A DNA stretch of 32,218 nt from an uncultured Prevotellaceae bacterium. Lineage in GTDB: Bacteria; Bacteroidota; Bacteroidia; Bacteroidales; Bacteroidaceae. Position numbers and translations under genes: made by a program. The stretch lies in assembly GCA_902803475.1 (NCBI GenBank), contig CADCPZ010000089.1, positions 1-32,218 of the forward strand. The letters run 5' to 3'. Positions 8,211-17,553 of the stretch are shown piece after piece (position 1 is the first letter of the stretch; every line of letters begins with the position of its first letter). Below the pieces are notes generated by a model. That model was not told where the DNA came from. It searched no databases and worked only from the letters and a program-made list of their open reading frames with translations.

Positions 8211-10885
8211 TCCACCGCAATCGTCAGCGATTGCTCGATGCCGCGTGCAGGGTCTTTCACCGTCAGCACAACGGGCTGGTGAAGACGGCGTCCTGTTTTG
8301 AGAACCACCACCAGTTGTCCGTTGAAAAGTTTCATGTGCGGCAGGGTGAAGGTCTCTAACGAGGTGGCATCACCGTTGCAAGCAGCCACGAAATGTCCGT
8401 TGCCCGTTACCTCGAACTGCAGCTCATCGTTGCAGTCGGGAACAAGGTTCTTGTCGTCGTCGGCAATAGAAACAATCACAAAGACCATTTCATCGCGCTG
8501 GGCAACAGGCTTGGGATAGGTGTTGCGCAGTTTGCCGTCAGCAAACTCAGGCAGGATGGCTTCGGTATTGAGGAACAACTGTGTGGGCGCTCCTGCTGTA
8601 TGCTTCACAATCTTGTCGATGGCACGACCATTCTGATCATATCCTATCACCTTCAGTTCGCCTGGCTCATACACCACATCGTTCCAACGCAAGCGGTAGC
8701 GGTCGAGGAGAAGGCCCCCTCCCGTGCCTCCCCCTGAATGGGGAGGAGTAGATAGTTCTGCAGCTTTCCCCTGACTACTCCCCTCCGTCGGCTGATGGCT
8801 GAGAGGGGCAAGAAGCTGGTTGGCTGTCAGATAGTGCTTGCGACGTCCCTGACTCTTTCCGTTGATGAAGAGTTCTGCCTCCGGATAATCGGTATAGACA
8901 TAGACGGGTGTCACCTGTCCTTCGCGACCAGGCCACGTCCAATGAGGCAGCACATGCAGCGTGTGGTCGGCTTTGTTCCATTGCGACTTATACAGATAGT
9001 AGCGGTCTTTCGGCAGTCCTGCCAAGTCGCAGATACCGAAATACGACGAACGGCTGGGCCAATACTCATCGTAGGGTGTCGGCTCACCTAAGTAGTCGAA
9101 GCCCGTCCACACAAACTGTCCGATGGTGTAATCGCGGTCGTCCATCATCAGAAAGTCGTCGTCGGGCAGATTGCTCCACGGGCACCACTCCACATCATAC
9201 GACGAGCATTGTCCGTCGGCTTTCCCAATGGCCGTAGGGTCGTAGTTGGGTGAGTAGGACGCAAACTGTGAGTTGTCGGTCATCGCTACGGGGAACTTAT
9301 ATACCCCTCGCGAGCTGACCGTTGAGGCGGTCTCGCTACCCAACAGGAAGCCTACGGGCAGCTGGGTGATGTTGTGGTCGTATTTATGGACGCGGTAGTT
9401 GAAGCCCGGCACGTCCATCACTTGTGCAAAGCCCGATTTCAACGCATCGTCGGCGCGGTCCATTCCTTGTGTGACAGGACGGGTGGGGTCGAGCTGATGA
9501 ATCAGGTCTTGCAGGTGCTTAGCCCAATAGACGCCCTCGTTGGCATCCCATTGTTCAGGAATCTCATTGCCTATCGACCACATCACAATCGACGGATGGT
9601 TGCGGTGGTTCAACACCAGATGGGTGATATCACGGTCGGCCCACTCCTTGAAGAATCGCGCATAGCCGTTCTTGCACTTCGGATAGATCCACATATCGAA
9701 ACTCTCGGCCATCACCATCATACCCATCGAGTCGCAGACTTCCATCTGCAGGGTTGAAGGCATGTTGTGAGCCGTACGGATGGCATCGCAGCCCATCTCT
9801 TTGAGAATCGTTATCTGACGAATCAGCGCCTGCTTATCGACTGCAGCACCTAAGGGTCCGAGGTCGTGGTGCAGACAAACACCCTTGATCTTGCGCGTCT
9901 GTCCGTTCAGTTCAAAACCCCGTTCCTTCGACACTTTCACCGTTCGGATGCCTGTATGGGTCTTGAGGTGGTCGTAGATCTTGATGAGGCCGTCTTTCCC
10001 TGTGGCAACAAGTTCTACATCGACATCATATAAGAAAGGTGATTCCGGCGACCATAGCTGCGGATTCAACACCTCTATATCGGTTGTGGCCTCACCGTCG
10101 GCACCAATCACAGCGTTCTGGGCAGCCACCACCTTATCGGGGGTGCGCAACAGGAAGATGAGGCTCTGTCCGGCTTGGGCATCCTGTACCTTTGCCGACA
10201 TACGCACCACCGCTTTGTCGGCTGTTGCCGACAGCGTGCGGATGAAAAGTCCCCATTCGTCGAGATAGGCTTTGTGGCCTTCTTTCCCCATCAGAACGAG
10301 TTTCACAGGACGATATAAGCCGGCACCAGGATACCAGCGCGAACTTTCTTCCAGATTCTGTAAATCGACTTGTATGTTGGCCATATCAGCCCACCGCATC
10401 ATGTGGCAGCTCATCCCCATATCGACACCCTCCTTGACGATATAGGGCGTGATATCGATGCGAAAAGCGTTGTAGCCGTATTTCCATTCACCAGCGCGAC
10501 GACCATTGACCGTCACCACCGGTTCGGCCATCGCCCCATCGAAGACCAGTTCGGCGCGACTATAACCTTCAGGAATCTCAACCTTCGTGCGGTAGTGACC
10601 TTTCCCAATCCAAGGAAGCGCACCGCTGCGTCCGCTCTTCTCGGTAGCCTCTTTCTCACCGTTCTGTTCGATGGCCACCTTCTGAAGGTCCCATTTCTTG
10701 TCGAACGGACCGCTGATAGCCCAGTCGTGGGGCACGTGAACTATTTCCCAGTTGACGGAATCGCGGGAGAACTCCCAACTGTTCAGAACGATCTCCTGGC
10801 GCTGTGCCGTAGCTGCTGTTGCCACAAACAGCAAAACAAACAAATTTGACAATTTTATCATTTGGTGATTTGACAATTTTATCAT
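8207..10885 (-). CDS. Secreted glycoside hydrolase family 2 enzyme (beta-galactosidase-like)
   Basis: 892 residues with a signal peptide (LFVLLFVATAATAQ), so periplasmic or surface exposed. Order: N-terminal sugar-binding domain (about 30-205), Ig-like domain (about 210-315), TIM barrel (about 325-600) and C-terminal beta domains. In the barrel, the acid/base is E441 in WSIGNE and the likely nucleophile is E518 in GSETAST; R370 and H373 of IRTAHN also fit GH2. Activity on beta-galactosides or related plant glycans is probable, but the exact substrate is unknown. The first 14 residues are a duplication (MIKLSNHQ, MIKLSN) made by a 24-bp-period DNA repeat, so the start could also be 10861, giving a 20-residue signal peptide. 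Residues about 708-728 are encoded by a GC-rich dispersed repeat, lengthening a C-terminal linker. Confidence 0.92.
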   Translation of the reverse strand: MIKLSNHQMIKLSNLFVLLFVATAATAQRQEIVLNSWEFSRDSVNWEIVHVPHDWAISGPFDKKWDLQKVAIEQNGEKEATEKSGRSGALPWIGKGHYRTKVEIPEGYSRAELVFDGAMAEPVVTVNGRRAGEWKYGYNAFRIDITPYIVKEGVDMGMSCHMMRWADMANIQVDLQNLEESSRWYPGAGLYRPVKLVLMGKEGHKAYLDEWGLFIRTLSATADKAVVRMSAKVQDAQAGQSLIFLLRTPDKVVAAQNAVIGADGEATTDIEVLNPQLWSPESPFLYDVDVELVATGKDGLIKIYDHLKTHTGIRTVKVSKERGFELNGQTRKIKGVCLHHDLGPLGAAVDKQALIRQITILKEMGCDAIRTAHNMPSTLQMEVCDSMGMMVMAESFDMWIYPKCKNGYARFFKEWADRDITHLVLNHRNHPSIVMWSIGNEIPEQWDANEGVYWAKHLQDLIHQLDPTRPVTQGMDRADDALKSGFAQVMDVPGFNYRVHKYDHNITQLPVGFLLGSETASTVSSRGVYKFPVAMTDNSQFASYSPNYDPTAIGKADGQCSSYDVEWCPWSNLPDDDFLMMDDRDYTIGQFVWTGFDYLGEPTPYDEYWPSRSSYFGICDLAGLPKDRYYLYKSQWNKADHTLHVLPHWTWPGREGQVTPVYVYTDYPEAELFINGKSQGRRKHYLTANQLLAPLSHQPTEGSSQGKAAELSTPPHSGGGTGGGLLLDRYRLRWNDVVYEPGELKVIGYDQNGRAIDKIVKHTAGAPTQLFLNTEAILPEFADGKLRNTYPKPVAQRDEMVFVIVSIADDDKNLVPDCNDELQFEVTGNGHFVAACNGDATSLETFTLPHMKLFNGQLVVVLKTGRRLHQPVVLTVKDPARGIEQSLTIAVE
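8713..8760. repeat. GC-rich repeat inside the GH2 gene
   Basis: The tract CCCCCTCCCGTGCCTCCCCC followed by GGGGAGGAG is a GC-rich inverted sequence unlike its surroundings. It is read in frame as STPPHSGGGTGGG, a linker-like insertion between C-terminal beta domains. It belongs to the same general class as the PTPNPS-type repeats but is a different subtype. Confidence 0.6.
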
Positions 10886-10888
10886 TTG
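10844..10888. repeat. Two direct copies of a 21-bp unit at the GH2 start codon
   Basis: A 21-bp unit beginning ATTTGACAATTTTATC occurs at 10844-10864 and again at 10868-10888 (24-bp period). Each copy contains a start codon for the leftward GH2 gene, which duplicates MIKLSN at the protein N-terminus. Confidence 0.85.
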
Positions 10889-10923
10889 ACGATGATCCGC
10901 TTCTTCCTCCTTTTATTCGTTAA

Positions 10924-10961
10924 CTCCCCTCCCTTTAGGGGAGGGGCTGGGGGTAGGCTCT
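10924..10961. repeat. GC-rich dispersed repeat between GH2 and DUF4369-like genes
   Basis: The core CCCCTCCCTTTAGGGGAGGGG can form a hairpin and is followed by CTGGGGGTAGGC. It is a close copy of 6187-6225 and of the reverse of 12833-12868. It sits directly at the stop codon of the small secreted protein gene and could also act as a weak stem-loop. Confidence 0.75.
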
Positions 10962-11588
10962 TTATTTTTTCTTTCTCACCGGATGTTCCAACCACATAGA
11001 CTCTTCTTCTATATATTTATTCAGCCAGGGAGAAACCTGTTCGGGGAAGACGATGACAATCCATGCAGGGATGTCATTATATCTTTCATCCTCCAACACC
11101 TGTCTTGCACACAAACGCTGCTGTTCTTTCATCTCTTCACGCATCATTCTTTCCTGCGTTTTGGCTTCCTCCCAAGCTTTGGGGTCATCCGTGAACACAT
11201 CGATATGGAAATGACCAGGTCCGGCATTTTCAATCCTCTTGATGGCCGCACGCAGTTTATCCGTCATATAAGAACCCTTCACGGTTCTGCTTTCCATATC
11301 GACGCTGATATTGCGCTCGTCGGCCATGATGACGACACTACTGGGTGTCGGTCTTTCTTTGTTTTCACTCAGACGGATAAAGTCGTCCTCGTTCACTTTG
11401 ACAGTCACCGTGAACTCCCCTTCGTTGACGGATATCAGCTGTGCCTTTGCCGTATCTTCATTGACAATCAGATAAAGCGTTTGCTGTGAAGGCGATGCAG
11501 TGCCGTCGATCGTCACTTTCAGTTTCTTTGCGCTCGCACTGAGGAAAACCACCAGCAGCGTGGCGAGCAGGATCATTCGTTGTTTCAT
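10962..11588 (-). CDS. Small secreted DUF4369-like protein
   Basis: 208 residues with a signal peptide (MILLATLLVVFLSASA). Residues about 23-120 look like the DUF4369 beta-domain, with the KVTIDGTA opening and a GEFTVTV strand, which in many Bacteroidota sits in front of thioredoxin domains of TlpA-like proteins. No thioredoxin domain or CxxC is present here. The C-terminal half is charged and helical, rich in Glu/Arg/Met (EERMMREEMKEQQR-like), and ends in a basic tail, PVRKKK. Likely periplasmic; function unknown. It has its own good promoter (TTTG, 20 bp, TATCTTTG) at 11626-11657, divergent from ruvB. It ends in the GC-rich repeat before the GH2 gene. Confidence 0.75.
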   Translation of the reverse strand: MKQRMILLATLLVVFLSASAKKLKVTIDGTASPSQQTLYLIVNEDTAKAQLISVNEGEFTVTVKVNEDDFIRLSENKERPTPSSVVIMADERNISVDMESRTVKGSYMTDKLRAAIKRIENAGPGHFHIDVFTDDPKAWEEAKTQERMMREEMKEQQRLCARQVLEDERYNDIPAWIVIVFPEQVSPWLNKYIEEESMWLEHPVRKKK

Positions 11589-11625
11589 AGCGTTATGGGT
11601 TTTTAGTTTGAAGAATTTTTATTTG

Positions 11626-11657
11626 CAAAGATAGGAAGAATAGATGAAGTTTGCAAA
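11626..11657 (-). promoter_or_regulatory. Promoter of the DUF4369-like gene
   Basis: Minus strand: TTTG (11654-11657), 20 bases, then TATCTTTG (11626-11633), about 37 bases before the ATG. This is a full match to the Bacteroidota -33/-7 consensus. Confidence 0.8.
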
Positions 11658-11673
11658 TAATTGGCGTGATTTG

Positions 11674-11706
11674 TTTGGTTTTTCGCTCGACTTTGCACTA
11701 CCTTTG
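11674..11706 (+). promoter_or_regulatory. Upstream copy of the duplicated ruvB promoter
   Basis: TTTG (11674-11677), 21 bases, then TACCTTTG (11699-11706). The 33-base block is almost identical to the downstream promoter at 11759-11790. A short hairpin (GAGCTTT/AAAGCTC, 11706-11723) follows directly and could end or pause transcription from this copy. Confidence 0.65.
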
Positions 11707-11758
11707 AGCTTTTTTCAAAGCTCGAAGTTAGGCTGCGCCTCGGAAAAACTCAAATAAA

Positions 11759-11790
11759 TTTGGTTTTTCGCTCGACTTGCACTAACTTTG
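11759..11790 (+). promoter_or_regulatory. Proximal ruvB promoter, start codon 5 bases downstream
   Basis: TTTG (11759-11762), 20 bases, then TAACTTTG (11783-11790), a full consensus match. The ruvB ATG is at 11796, about where transcription should begin, so the mRNA from this promoter would be leaderless. Confidence 0.8.
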
Positions 11791-11795
11791 TCCCC

Positions 11796-12830
11796 ATGCA
11801 AGAAGAATTTGATATTAGACAAGAGCGGCTGTCAGGTGCGGAGAAGGATTTTGAAAACGCGCTGCGCCCGCTGACTTTCAATGATTTCAGCGGTCAGCAG
11901 AAGGTGGTGGAAAACCTCGAAGTATTCGTTGAAGCTGCCAAATATCGCGGTGAGCCTCTCGACCACACGCTGTTGCACGGCCCTCCAGGATTGGGTAAGA
12001 CGACACTTTCCAATATCATCGCCAATGAGCTGGGCGTAGGCTTCAAGATTACCAGCGGTCCCGTGTTGGATAAACCAGGCGACCTTGCAGGCATTCTTAC
12101 CTCATTAGAGCCGAATGATGTGCTGTTTATTGACGAGATACACCGCCTGTCGCCCATCGTGGAGGAATACCTCTATTCGGCCATGGAGGATTACCGTATC
12201 GATATCATGATAGATAAGGGTCCGTCGGCACGTTCCATACAGATCGACCTGAACCCGTTTACGCTGGTGGGCGCTACCACTCGCAGCGGATTGCTGACGG
12301 CTCCGTTGCGTGCCCGCTTCGGCATCAACATGCACTTGGAATATTACGACCCAGATACGCTGGCCCGCATCATCAAGCGGTCTGCCCACATCCTGCAGGT
12401 ACCAATCGACGATGATGCTGCCGTAGAGATTGCTCGCCGCAGTCGTGGTACGCCTCGTATCTGTAACTCGTTGCTCCGCCGTGTGCGCGACTTTGCACAG
12501 GTGAAAGGGAACGGCAGTATTGATGCAGAGATAGCTCGTCTCTCGCTGCTCGCATTGAATATCGACCAGTATGGACTCGATGAAATTGACAACAAGATCT
12601 TGCTGACCATCATCGACAAGTTCCGCGGCGGACCTGTGGGACTGTCCACGATAGCTACGGCCATCGGCGAGGATACGGGTACGATAGAAGAGGTGTATGA
12701 ACCGTTCCTGATTATGGAGGGATTCATCAAGCGCACACCTCGTGGACGTGTGGCCACACAACTGGCCTTCGACCATTTGGGACGCAATATGTATATGGGG
12801 ACAGCGATGGAACCGAATCTTTTTGATTAG
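11796..12830 (+). CDS. ruvB: Holliday junction branch migration helicase RuvB
   Basis: 344 residues, normal RuvB length. RuvB is the hexameric AAA+ motor that, with RuvA, drives branch migration of Holliday junctions in recombination repair. Walker A is GPPGLGKT (62-69), Walker B LFIDEIH (110-116), sensor 1 the GATTR segment near residue 160, followed by the family's arginine-containing motifs and a winged-helix DNA-binding tail (RTPRGRVAT). The start [12 protein letters not shown] is chosen because an in-frame upstream ATG at 11760 would lie inside the promoter. It heads a rightward run with coaD and ybeY, although an 81-base gap with a GC-rich repeat separates it from coaD. Confidence 0.97.
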   Translation: MQEEFDIRQERLSGAEKDFENALRPLTFNDFSGQQKVVENLEVFVEAAKYRGEPLDHTLLHGPPGLGKTTLSNIIANELGVGFKITSGPVLDKPGDLAGILTSLEPNDVLFIDEIHRLSPIVEEYLYSAMEDYRIDIMIDKGPSARSIQIDLNPFTLVGATTRSGLLTAPLRARFGINMHLEYYDPDTLARIIKRSAHILQVPIDDDAAVEIARRSRGTPRICNSLLRRVRDFAQVKGNGSIDAEIARLSLLALNIDQYGLDEIDNKILLTIIDKFRGGPVGLSTIATAIGEDTGTIEEVYEPFLIMEGFIKRTPRGRVATQLAFDHLGRNMYMGTAMEPNLFD

Positions 12831-12832
12831 GA

Positions 12833-12868
12833 GAGCCTACCCCCAGCCCCTCCCAAAGGGAGGGGGGA
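12833..12868. repeat. GC-rich dispersed repeat between ruvB and coaD
   Basis: Reverse-orientation copy of the repeat at 10924-10961: GCCTACCCCCAGCCCCTCCC followed by a complementary GGGAGGGG tract. It begins 3 bases after the ruvB stop. Confidence 0.75.
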
Positions 12869-12890
12869 AGAGATAAAGGAGGTAAATATT

Positions 12891-12906
12891 TAAGTTTGTA
12901 AACTTA
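12891..12906. promoter_or_regulatory. Perfect 16-bp palindrome before the coaD start
   Basis: TAAGTTTGTAAACTTA is a perfect palindrome with arms of 7 bases, ending 5 bases before the coaD ATG. A purine tract, AAAGGAGG, lies just upstream (12876-12883). It could be an operator or a hairpin over the translation start. No function is established. Confidence 0.35.
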
Positions 12907-12911
12907 GTAAG

Positions 12912-13358
12912 ATGGTGAAGACAGGAATATTTGTAGGGTCATTCGACCCGTTTACGATCGGACACGACTCTATCGTACGACGGGCGCTGCCTTTGTTTGA
13001 CCAACTCGTTATCGGGGTAGGGTATAACGAACACAAACAATCGATGGGTTCTGTGGAAGAACGAGTCGATGCCATCAAAGCGTTGTATGCCCATGAACCG
13101 AAAATCAGCGTGGAAGCCTATAGCGACCTGACGGTGGATTTTGCCGCACGTGTGCAAGCACAGTATATTATAAAAGGTGTACGGTCGGTAAAAGACTTTG
13201 AATACGAACGCGAACAAGCAGACGTCAACCGTCAACTGATGGGTATTGAAACCCTGCTGCTGTTTGCTGAGCCCCAACTGGCGAGCATCTCTTCATCGGT
13301 TGTGCGCGAACTGAAGCATTTTGGAAAGGATGTCAGCAGTTTGCTGCCGCAGAAGTAG
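12912..13358 (+). CDS. coaD: Phosphopantetheine adenylyltransferase
   Basis: 148 residues, near the usual 155-165 and complete. CoaD transfers AMP from ATP to 4'-phosphopantetheine, the penultimate step of coenzyme A synthesis, in the cytosol. The nucleotidyltransferase signature GSFDPFTIGH (9-18) is present with catalytic His18; the substrate-loop residues GVRSVKDFEYE (89-99) and the C-terminal ISSSVVREL (126-134) are intact. It follows ruvB and precedes ybeY on the same strand; in many Bacteroidales it sits near parE and the CtpA protease, which here lie just beyond ybeY on the other strand. Confidence 0.96.
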   Translation: MVKTGIFVGSFDPFTIGHDSIVRRALPLFDQLVIGVGYNEHKQSMGSVEERVDAIKALYAHEPKISVEAYSDLTVDFAARVQAQYIIKGVRSVKDFEYEREQADVNRQLMGIETLLLFAEPQLASISSSVVRELKHFGKDVSSLLPQK

Positions 13359-13380
13359 TCCGTTGAAAATAGAGAGCCAA

Positions 13381-13398
13381 TCGTAAATTGTAAATCGT
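13381..13398. repeat. Short heptamer repeat between coaD and ybeY
   Basis: TCGTAAATTGTAAATCGT contains units of period 7 (GTAAATT, GTAAATC, GT). It is small but of the same style as the other boundary heptamer arrays here. Confidence 0.5.
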
Positions 13399-13417
13399 CC
13401 AATAGTCAAATCCCAAT

Positions 13418-13828
13418 ATGATTACCTACAATACCGACGGCGTGAAGATGCCGAATATCAAGAAACGGGAAACAACCCAATGGATCAAGGCTGTTGCTGC
13501 TTCCTACAACCGAAAAGTAGGAGAAATCGGCTATATGTTTGTTGACGACGAAAAGATTCTGGAGGTCAACAACGAATACTTAGGGCACGACTATTATACC
13601 GACATCATTACCTTCGACTATTGCGAAGGCAGCACGCTGAACGGCGATCTGGTCATCTCGTTAGACACGGTGCGCACCAATGCCGAGAAGTTCCATAAAG
13701 ATTATGAAGAGGAACTCCACCGCGTCATCATTCACGGGGTCCTTCATCTCTGCGGCATCAACGACAAAGGACCCGGTGAACGTGAAATCATGGAAGCTGC
13801 CGAAAACAAAGCGTTGGCGATGCGGTAA
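13418..13828 (+). CDS. ybeY: Endoribonuclease YbeY (rRNA maturation factor)
   Basis: 136 residues, full length. YbeY is a zinc-dependent endoribonuclease for 16S rRNA 3'-end maturation and ribosome quality control. The metal motif reads HGVLHLCGINDKGPGE (106-121): H106 and H110 are present, while the third His of the usual HGxLHLxGYDH is replaced by the DK of GINDK. I understand this variant to be normal in Bacteroidota. The preceding strand TDIITFDY (61-68) and the NGDLVIS segment are also typical. It is the last gene of the rightward run; its stop is 12 bases from the stop of the convergent protease gene. Confidence 0.94.
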   Translation: MITYNTDGVKMPNIKKRETTQWIKAVAASYNRKVGEIGYMFVDDEKILEVNNEYLGHDYYTDIITFDYCEGSTLNGDLVISLDTVRTNAEKFHKDYEEELHRVIIHGVLHLCGINDKGPGEREIMEAAENKALAMR

Positions 13829-13840
13829 GCACGTTGCTTA

Positions 13841-15460
13841 TCAATCAATCACCTCCAACGCTTTCCGGACGATATCGTTGGTTTCGTTCATCACCTGGAA
13901 ATATTCACTGATATCCCACAGGTCGCGTGCCACCAACGCCTTGAGCTGTGTTTCCAGATAAGGAAGCGTGCGCTTGAGTTCCTCCTCGTCCTTCGGCTCA
14001 ATCTTTTGTTTCTTTCCTTCAGCCATGATGTCGTCAACCAACGATTGAGGCACCACGAAATTCTTGTTGAACGTAGCGAAATCTGGATAGGTCTTGCGCA
14101 GTTCCTTACGATGGTTGTCGATGAACTTCAGGTTGGCATTATTGATGATGCTCTTAGCCGCCAACTGACGATGATACTTTGTATATTTCAACGTGTCTAA
14201 AGGCACAAACTCATCGGGCATGATTCCGCCGCCGCCATAGACGGTACGATGCTTGCGCAGCGTCTTGTATTTCAGCGAGTCATCGAAATGGATGCTGTCG
14301 CGGTTGGTCAGCTCACCACGCTTCAGACGGTTCTCCAAATCCATCTCATAGTCTTTCATGTCGCCTTTTTTATAAGGTTTCTGGATGCACCGTCCGCTGG
14401 GCGTATAATAATGTGCTACCGTCAGGCGAATCATAGAACCGTCGGGCAGGTCGATGGGGCGTTGAACGAGTCCTTTTCCAAACGAGCGGCGTCCTACCAC
14501 CAGACCGCGATCCTGGTCCTGAATGGCACCCGTGACAATTTCCGATGCCGATGCCGACAGTTCGTTGATGAGCACGACCACCTTGCCGGTTTTCAGACTG
14601 CCGTTGCCCTTTGCTTTGTACTCCGTATCGCGAACGCGGCGCCCTTTTGTATAGACAATCATATCGTTCTGTGCCAGAAACTCGTTGGCGATTGATACCG
14701 CAGCCTGCAAGTAGCCGCCACCATTGTCCTGAAGGTCGAGAATCAAACTCTTCATGCCCTGTTCCTGTAGTTTTTGGATGCCATCCATGAACTCGTTGTA
14801 GGTCTTTGCACCAAAACTGCTGATGCGGATATAACCTACTTTCGGACGAATCATATAGACAGCATCAATGGTGTGCACAGGAATCTTGTCGCGCTTCACC
14901 ACGAAATTCAGTTCACCGTCGATGCCGCGACGGATGACACGCAGTCTTACCTTTGTGCCCTTCGGACCACGCAGGCGCTTCATGATTTCCTCGCGAGCCA
15001 TCTTCACACCAGCAATCGTGGTATCGTTCACACCAACGATGCGGTCGCCAGCCATAATACCCACCTTTTCAGAAGGGCCGTTGACAACAGGCTGAATCAC
15101 GATGAGCGTGTCTTCAACAATATTGAATTGTACACCGATACCCTCGAAATCGCCTTGCAGCGGTTCGTTCATCGCCTTCGTCTCTTTGGCGGTGGAATAG
15201 GAAGAGTGCGGATCGAGTCCTTTCACCATTCCTCGGATGCCGTCTTCCACAAGCTTCTGCTCGTCAACGGAATCGACATACAGACTGTTGATGGCTGCTT
15301 CGGCAATCTGCATCTTCCGCATCGGACTGTCGTTGCCAAACTTAAATCGGATTTGAGCCTTCGTCGCAGTGAAGACACAAAGAAACAAGAAAACAACACC
15401 GATTCTTTGAATCAGGTGTGAAGCATTCACTTTCAATATCATGTTGCTGTTATTTTTCAT
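13841..15460 (-). CDS. Carboxy-terminal processing protease, S41 family (CtpA-like)
   Basis: 539 residues. N-terminal signal or signal-anchor (IGVVFLFLCVFTATKA), so periplasmic. Domains: N-terminal helical part, PDZ domain (about 98-185, GIGVQF and IMAGDRIVGVN), then the S41 catalytic core. The nucleophilic Ser is in NELSASASEI (299-308) and the general-base Lys is K329 of SFGKG. The NGGGYLQAAV strand (246-255) is also diagnostic. Such proteases trim C-termini or degrade envelope proteins. The start codon is 4 bases after the parE stop, so the two genes are translationally close and form one operon; the gene ends against convergent ybeY. Confidence 0.93.
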   Translation of the reverse strand: MKNNSNMILKVNASHLIQRIGVVFLFLCVFTATKAQIRFKFGNDSPMRKMQIAEAAINSLYVDSVDEQKLVEDGIRGMVKGLDPHSSYSTAKETKAMNEPLQGDFEGIGVQFNIVEDTLIVIQPVVNGPSEKVGIMAGDRIVGVNDTTIAGVKMAREEIMKRLRGPKGTKVRLRVIRRGIDGELNFVVKRDKIPVHTIDAVYMIRPKVGYIRISSFGAKTYNEFMDGIQKLQEQGMKSLILDLQDNGGGYLQAAVSIANEFLAQNDMIVYTKGRRVRDTEYKAKGNGSLKTGKVVVLINELSASASEIVTGAIQDQDRGLVVGRRSFGKGLVQRPIDLPDGSMIRLTVAHYYTPSGRCIQKPYKKGDMKDYEMDLENRLKRGELTNRDSIHFDDSLKYKTLRKHRTVYGGGGIMPDEFVPLDTLKYTKYHRQLAAKSIINNANLKFIDNHRKELRKTYPDFATFNKNFVVPQSLVDDIMAEGKKQKIEPKDEEELKRTLPYLETQLKALVARDLWDISEYFQVMNETNDIVRKALEVID

Positions 15461-15464
15461 TATA

Positions 15465-17459
15465 TTATCCTTCCTCTTCTGGCAAATCTTCTTCGATAAT
15501 CAGGTTGTCGATGATAAAGTTCTGGCGTTCGGGTGTGTTCTTACCCATATAGTAAGCCAGCAGTTTCTGCACCTGATCGTTTTTGTGCAAGGTTACTTGT
15601 TCCAAACGGATATCGGGACCGATGAAATGGGCAAATTCATCGGGCGAAATCTCACCCAGTCCTTTAAAGCGGGTAATCTCCGGGTCGGGTCCTAACTCCT
15701 GAATGGCATTCAGGCGTTCTTCCTCGCTATAGCAGTAACGGGTGATGAAATCACTTTTCTTTTCCTTGGGGTTTCGTTGCTCATCGGCTTGGGCAATCAC
15801 TTTCTTGTTCTTGATTTTTGTTCGTCGGTTGCGAACGCGGAACAAAGGTGTCTGCAGCACATATACATGTCCTTTCTTAACCAGTTCAGGGAAGAACTGC
15901 AGGAAGAACGTGATAATCAGCAGACGGATGTGCATGCCATCGACATCAGCATCGGTAGCAACGATCACCTTGTTGTAACGGAGTCCGTCGAGACCTTCCT
16001 CAATGTCAAGGGCAGCCTGTAACAGGTTGAACTCTTCGTTTTCATAGACGATTTTCTTTGTCAAGCCGAAAGAATTCAGCGGTTTTCCACGCAGCGAGAA
16101 CACAGCTTGGGTGTTTACATCACGGCTCTTGGTGATGCTACCGCTGGCAGAGTCGCCCTCCGTGATGAAGATACAACTTTCCTCCTTGCGGTCGTTTTTC
16201 ACATCGCAATAGTGGATGCGGCAGTCGCGCAGCTTACGGTTGTGGAGGTTGGCTTTCTTGGCCCGTTCACGGGCGAGTTTCGTCACACCCGCCATCGCTT
16301 TACGTTCCCGTTCACTTTCTTTGACCTTATTCTCTATCGCTTCCGCCACATCGGTGTGGATATGCAGGAAATTATCGACCTGCTGTTTGATGAAGTCGCC
16401 AACATACTTATTGATGCTCTCCCCATCGGGAGCCATCTGTGTGCTACCCAGTTTGATTTTCGTCTGACTCTCAAAGACCGGTTCTTCCACATTGATGGCG
16501 ATGGCGGCAACCAGTCCGTTACGGATGTCGCCGGATTCGAATTTTCCAAAGAACTCCTTCATCGTACGGGCGATGTGCTCCTTGAATGCGCTCTGATGGG
16601 TTCCACCCTGTGTAGTATGCTGACCGTTGACGAAAGAATGGTATTCCTCACCATACTGATTGGTATGGGTGAAAGCAATTTCTATGTCTTCCCCTTTCAG
16701 GTGAACGATCGGGTAGAGGCCATCAGTTGTCATGTTGTCTGTCAACAAGTCCTTCAGTCCGTTGCGGCTGAGGATGCGGCGACCGTTATACATGATGGTC
16801 AACCCCTGATTCAGGTAGGTGTAGTTGCGCAGCATCGTTTCCACGATATCTGCATGGAAGGAATAGTTCTTGAAGAGTTTGTCGTCGTGATCAGGAACAA
16901 AGTGGATAAAGGTACCACTCTCATCCTCGCTATTCGTGGTCTCGTCGCTTTTCAGGATGCCTCGCTCGAAGGTCAGTGCGCGAACCTTTCCGTCACGATA
17001 GGATTTTACTTCAAAGTAACTGCTCAAGGCATTGACAGCTTTCACGCCGACACCGTTCAGACCAACACTTTTCTTAAAGGCTTTCGTGTCGTATTTACCA
17101 CCCGTATTCAGTACGCTCACCGCTTCGACGAGTTTTCCCTGCGGAATGCCGCGTCCGTAGTCGCGTACCGATACCCGAAGGTTTTCGTCGATATCGACTT
17201 CAATGCGCTTGCCGGCATTCATCTTGAATTCATCAATACTGTTGTCGATGACTTCCTTCAGCAGCACATAGATACCGTCTTCGGGTAGTGAGCCATCGCC
17301 CAATCGACCGATATACATACCGGGACGGGTACGAATGTGTTCCATATCCGACAAATGCCGAATGTTTTCATCCGTGTATTCAACAGGAGACTCATTCCCC
17401 TGCTCTTCTCCAGAAGGGATGGGAGAATCAAGTTCTTCAGCTTCTATTTTTTTGTTCAT
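15465..17459 (-). CDS. parE: DNA topoisomerase IV subunit B (GyrB/ParE family)
   Basis: 664 residues, typical for Bacteroidota ParE and shorter than GyrB, which carries an insert. It is the ATPase subunit that with ParC decatenates daughter chromosomes. GHKL ATPase motifs: E69/N73 in [15 protein letters not shown] (102-106) and [13 protein letters not shown] (134-146). Toprim motifs: EGDSASGS (about 433-440) and TDADVDGMH (about 501-510), with the metal-binding acidic residues. An acidic, low-complexity N-terminal extension of about 25 residues precedes the conserved [24 protein letters not shown] block. parC is not in the window. It is followed by the CtpA-like protease with a 4-base gap. 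Confidence 0.94.
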   Translation of the reverse strand: MNKKIEAEELDSPIPSGEEQGNESPVEYTDENIRHLSDMEHIRTRPGMYIGRLGDGSLPEDGIYVLLKEVIDNSIDEFKMNAGKRIEVDIDENLRVSVRDYGRGIPQGKLVEAVSVLNTGGKYDTKAFKKSVGLNGVGVKAVNALSSYFEVKSYRDGKVRALTFERGILKSDETTNSEDESGTFIHFVPDHDDKLFKNYSFHADIVETMLRNYTYLNQGLTIMYNGRRILSRNGLKDLLTDNMTTDGLYPIVHLKGEDIEIAFTHTNQYGEEYHSFVNGQHTTQGGTHQSAFKEHIARTMKEFFGKFESGDIRNGLVAAIAINVEEPVFESQTKIKLGSTQMAPDGESINKYVGDFIKQQVDNFLHIHTDVAEAIENKVKESERERKAMAGVTKLARERAKKANLHNRKLRDCRIHYCDVKNDRKEESCIFITEGDSASGSITKSRDVNTQAVFSLRGKPLNSFGLTKKIVYENEEFNLLQAALDIEEGLDGLRYNKVIVATDADVDGMHIRLLIITFFLQFFPELVKKGHVYVLQTPLFRVRNRRTKIKNKKVIAQADEQRNPKEKKSDFITRYCYSEEERLNAIQELGPDPEITRFKGLGEISPDEFAHFIGPDIRLEQVTLHKNDQVQKLLAYYMGKNTPERQNFIIDNLIIEEDLPEEEG

Positions 17460-17553
17460 CTTTCTGTTTGTTCGAATTCTTATACCAAATCAACTCTACC
17501 CCAAGGGATTCCCCCTCGCCCCTTGGGATGGCTACGGGGTGGCGACCATCGGT

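Noticed and set aside
13418..13828. YbeY lacking the third metal-ligand His as a sign of decay
   Set aside because: I understand the GxxDK variant to be usual in Bacteroidota YbeY; the rest of the protein is intact.
16107..17288. 393-codon open frame opposite parE
   Set aside because: It is the antisense of a clearly real gene with intact GHKL and Toprim motifs; a shadow frame.
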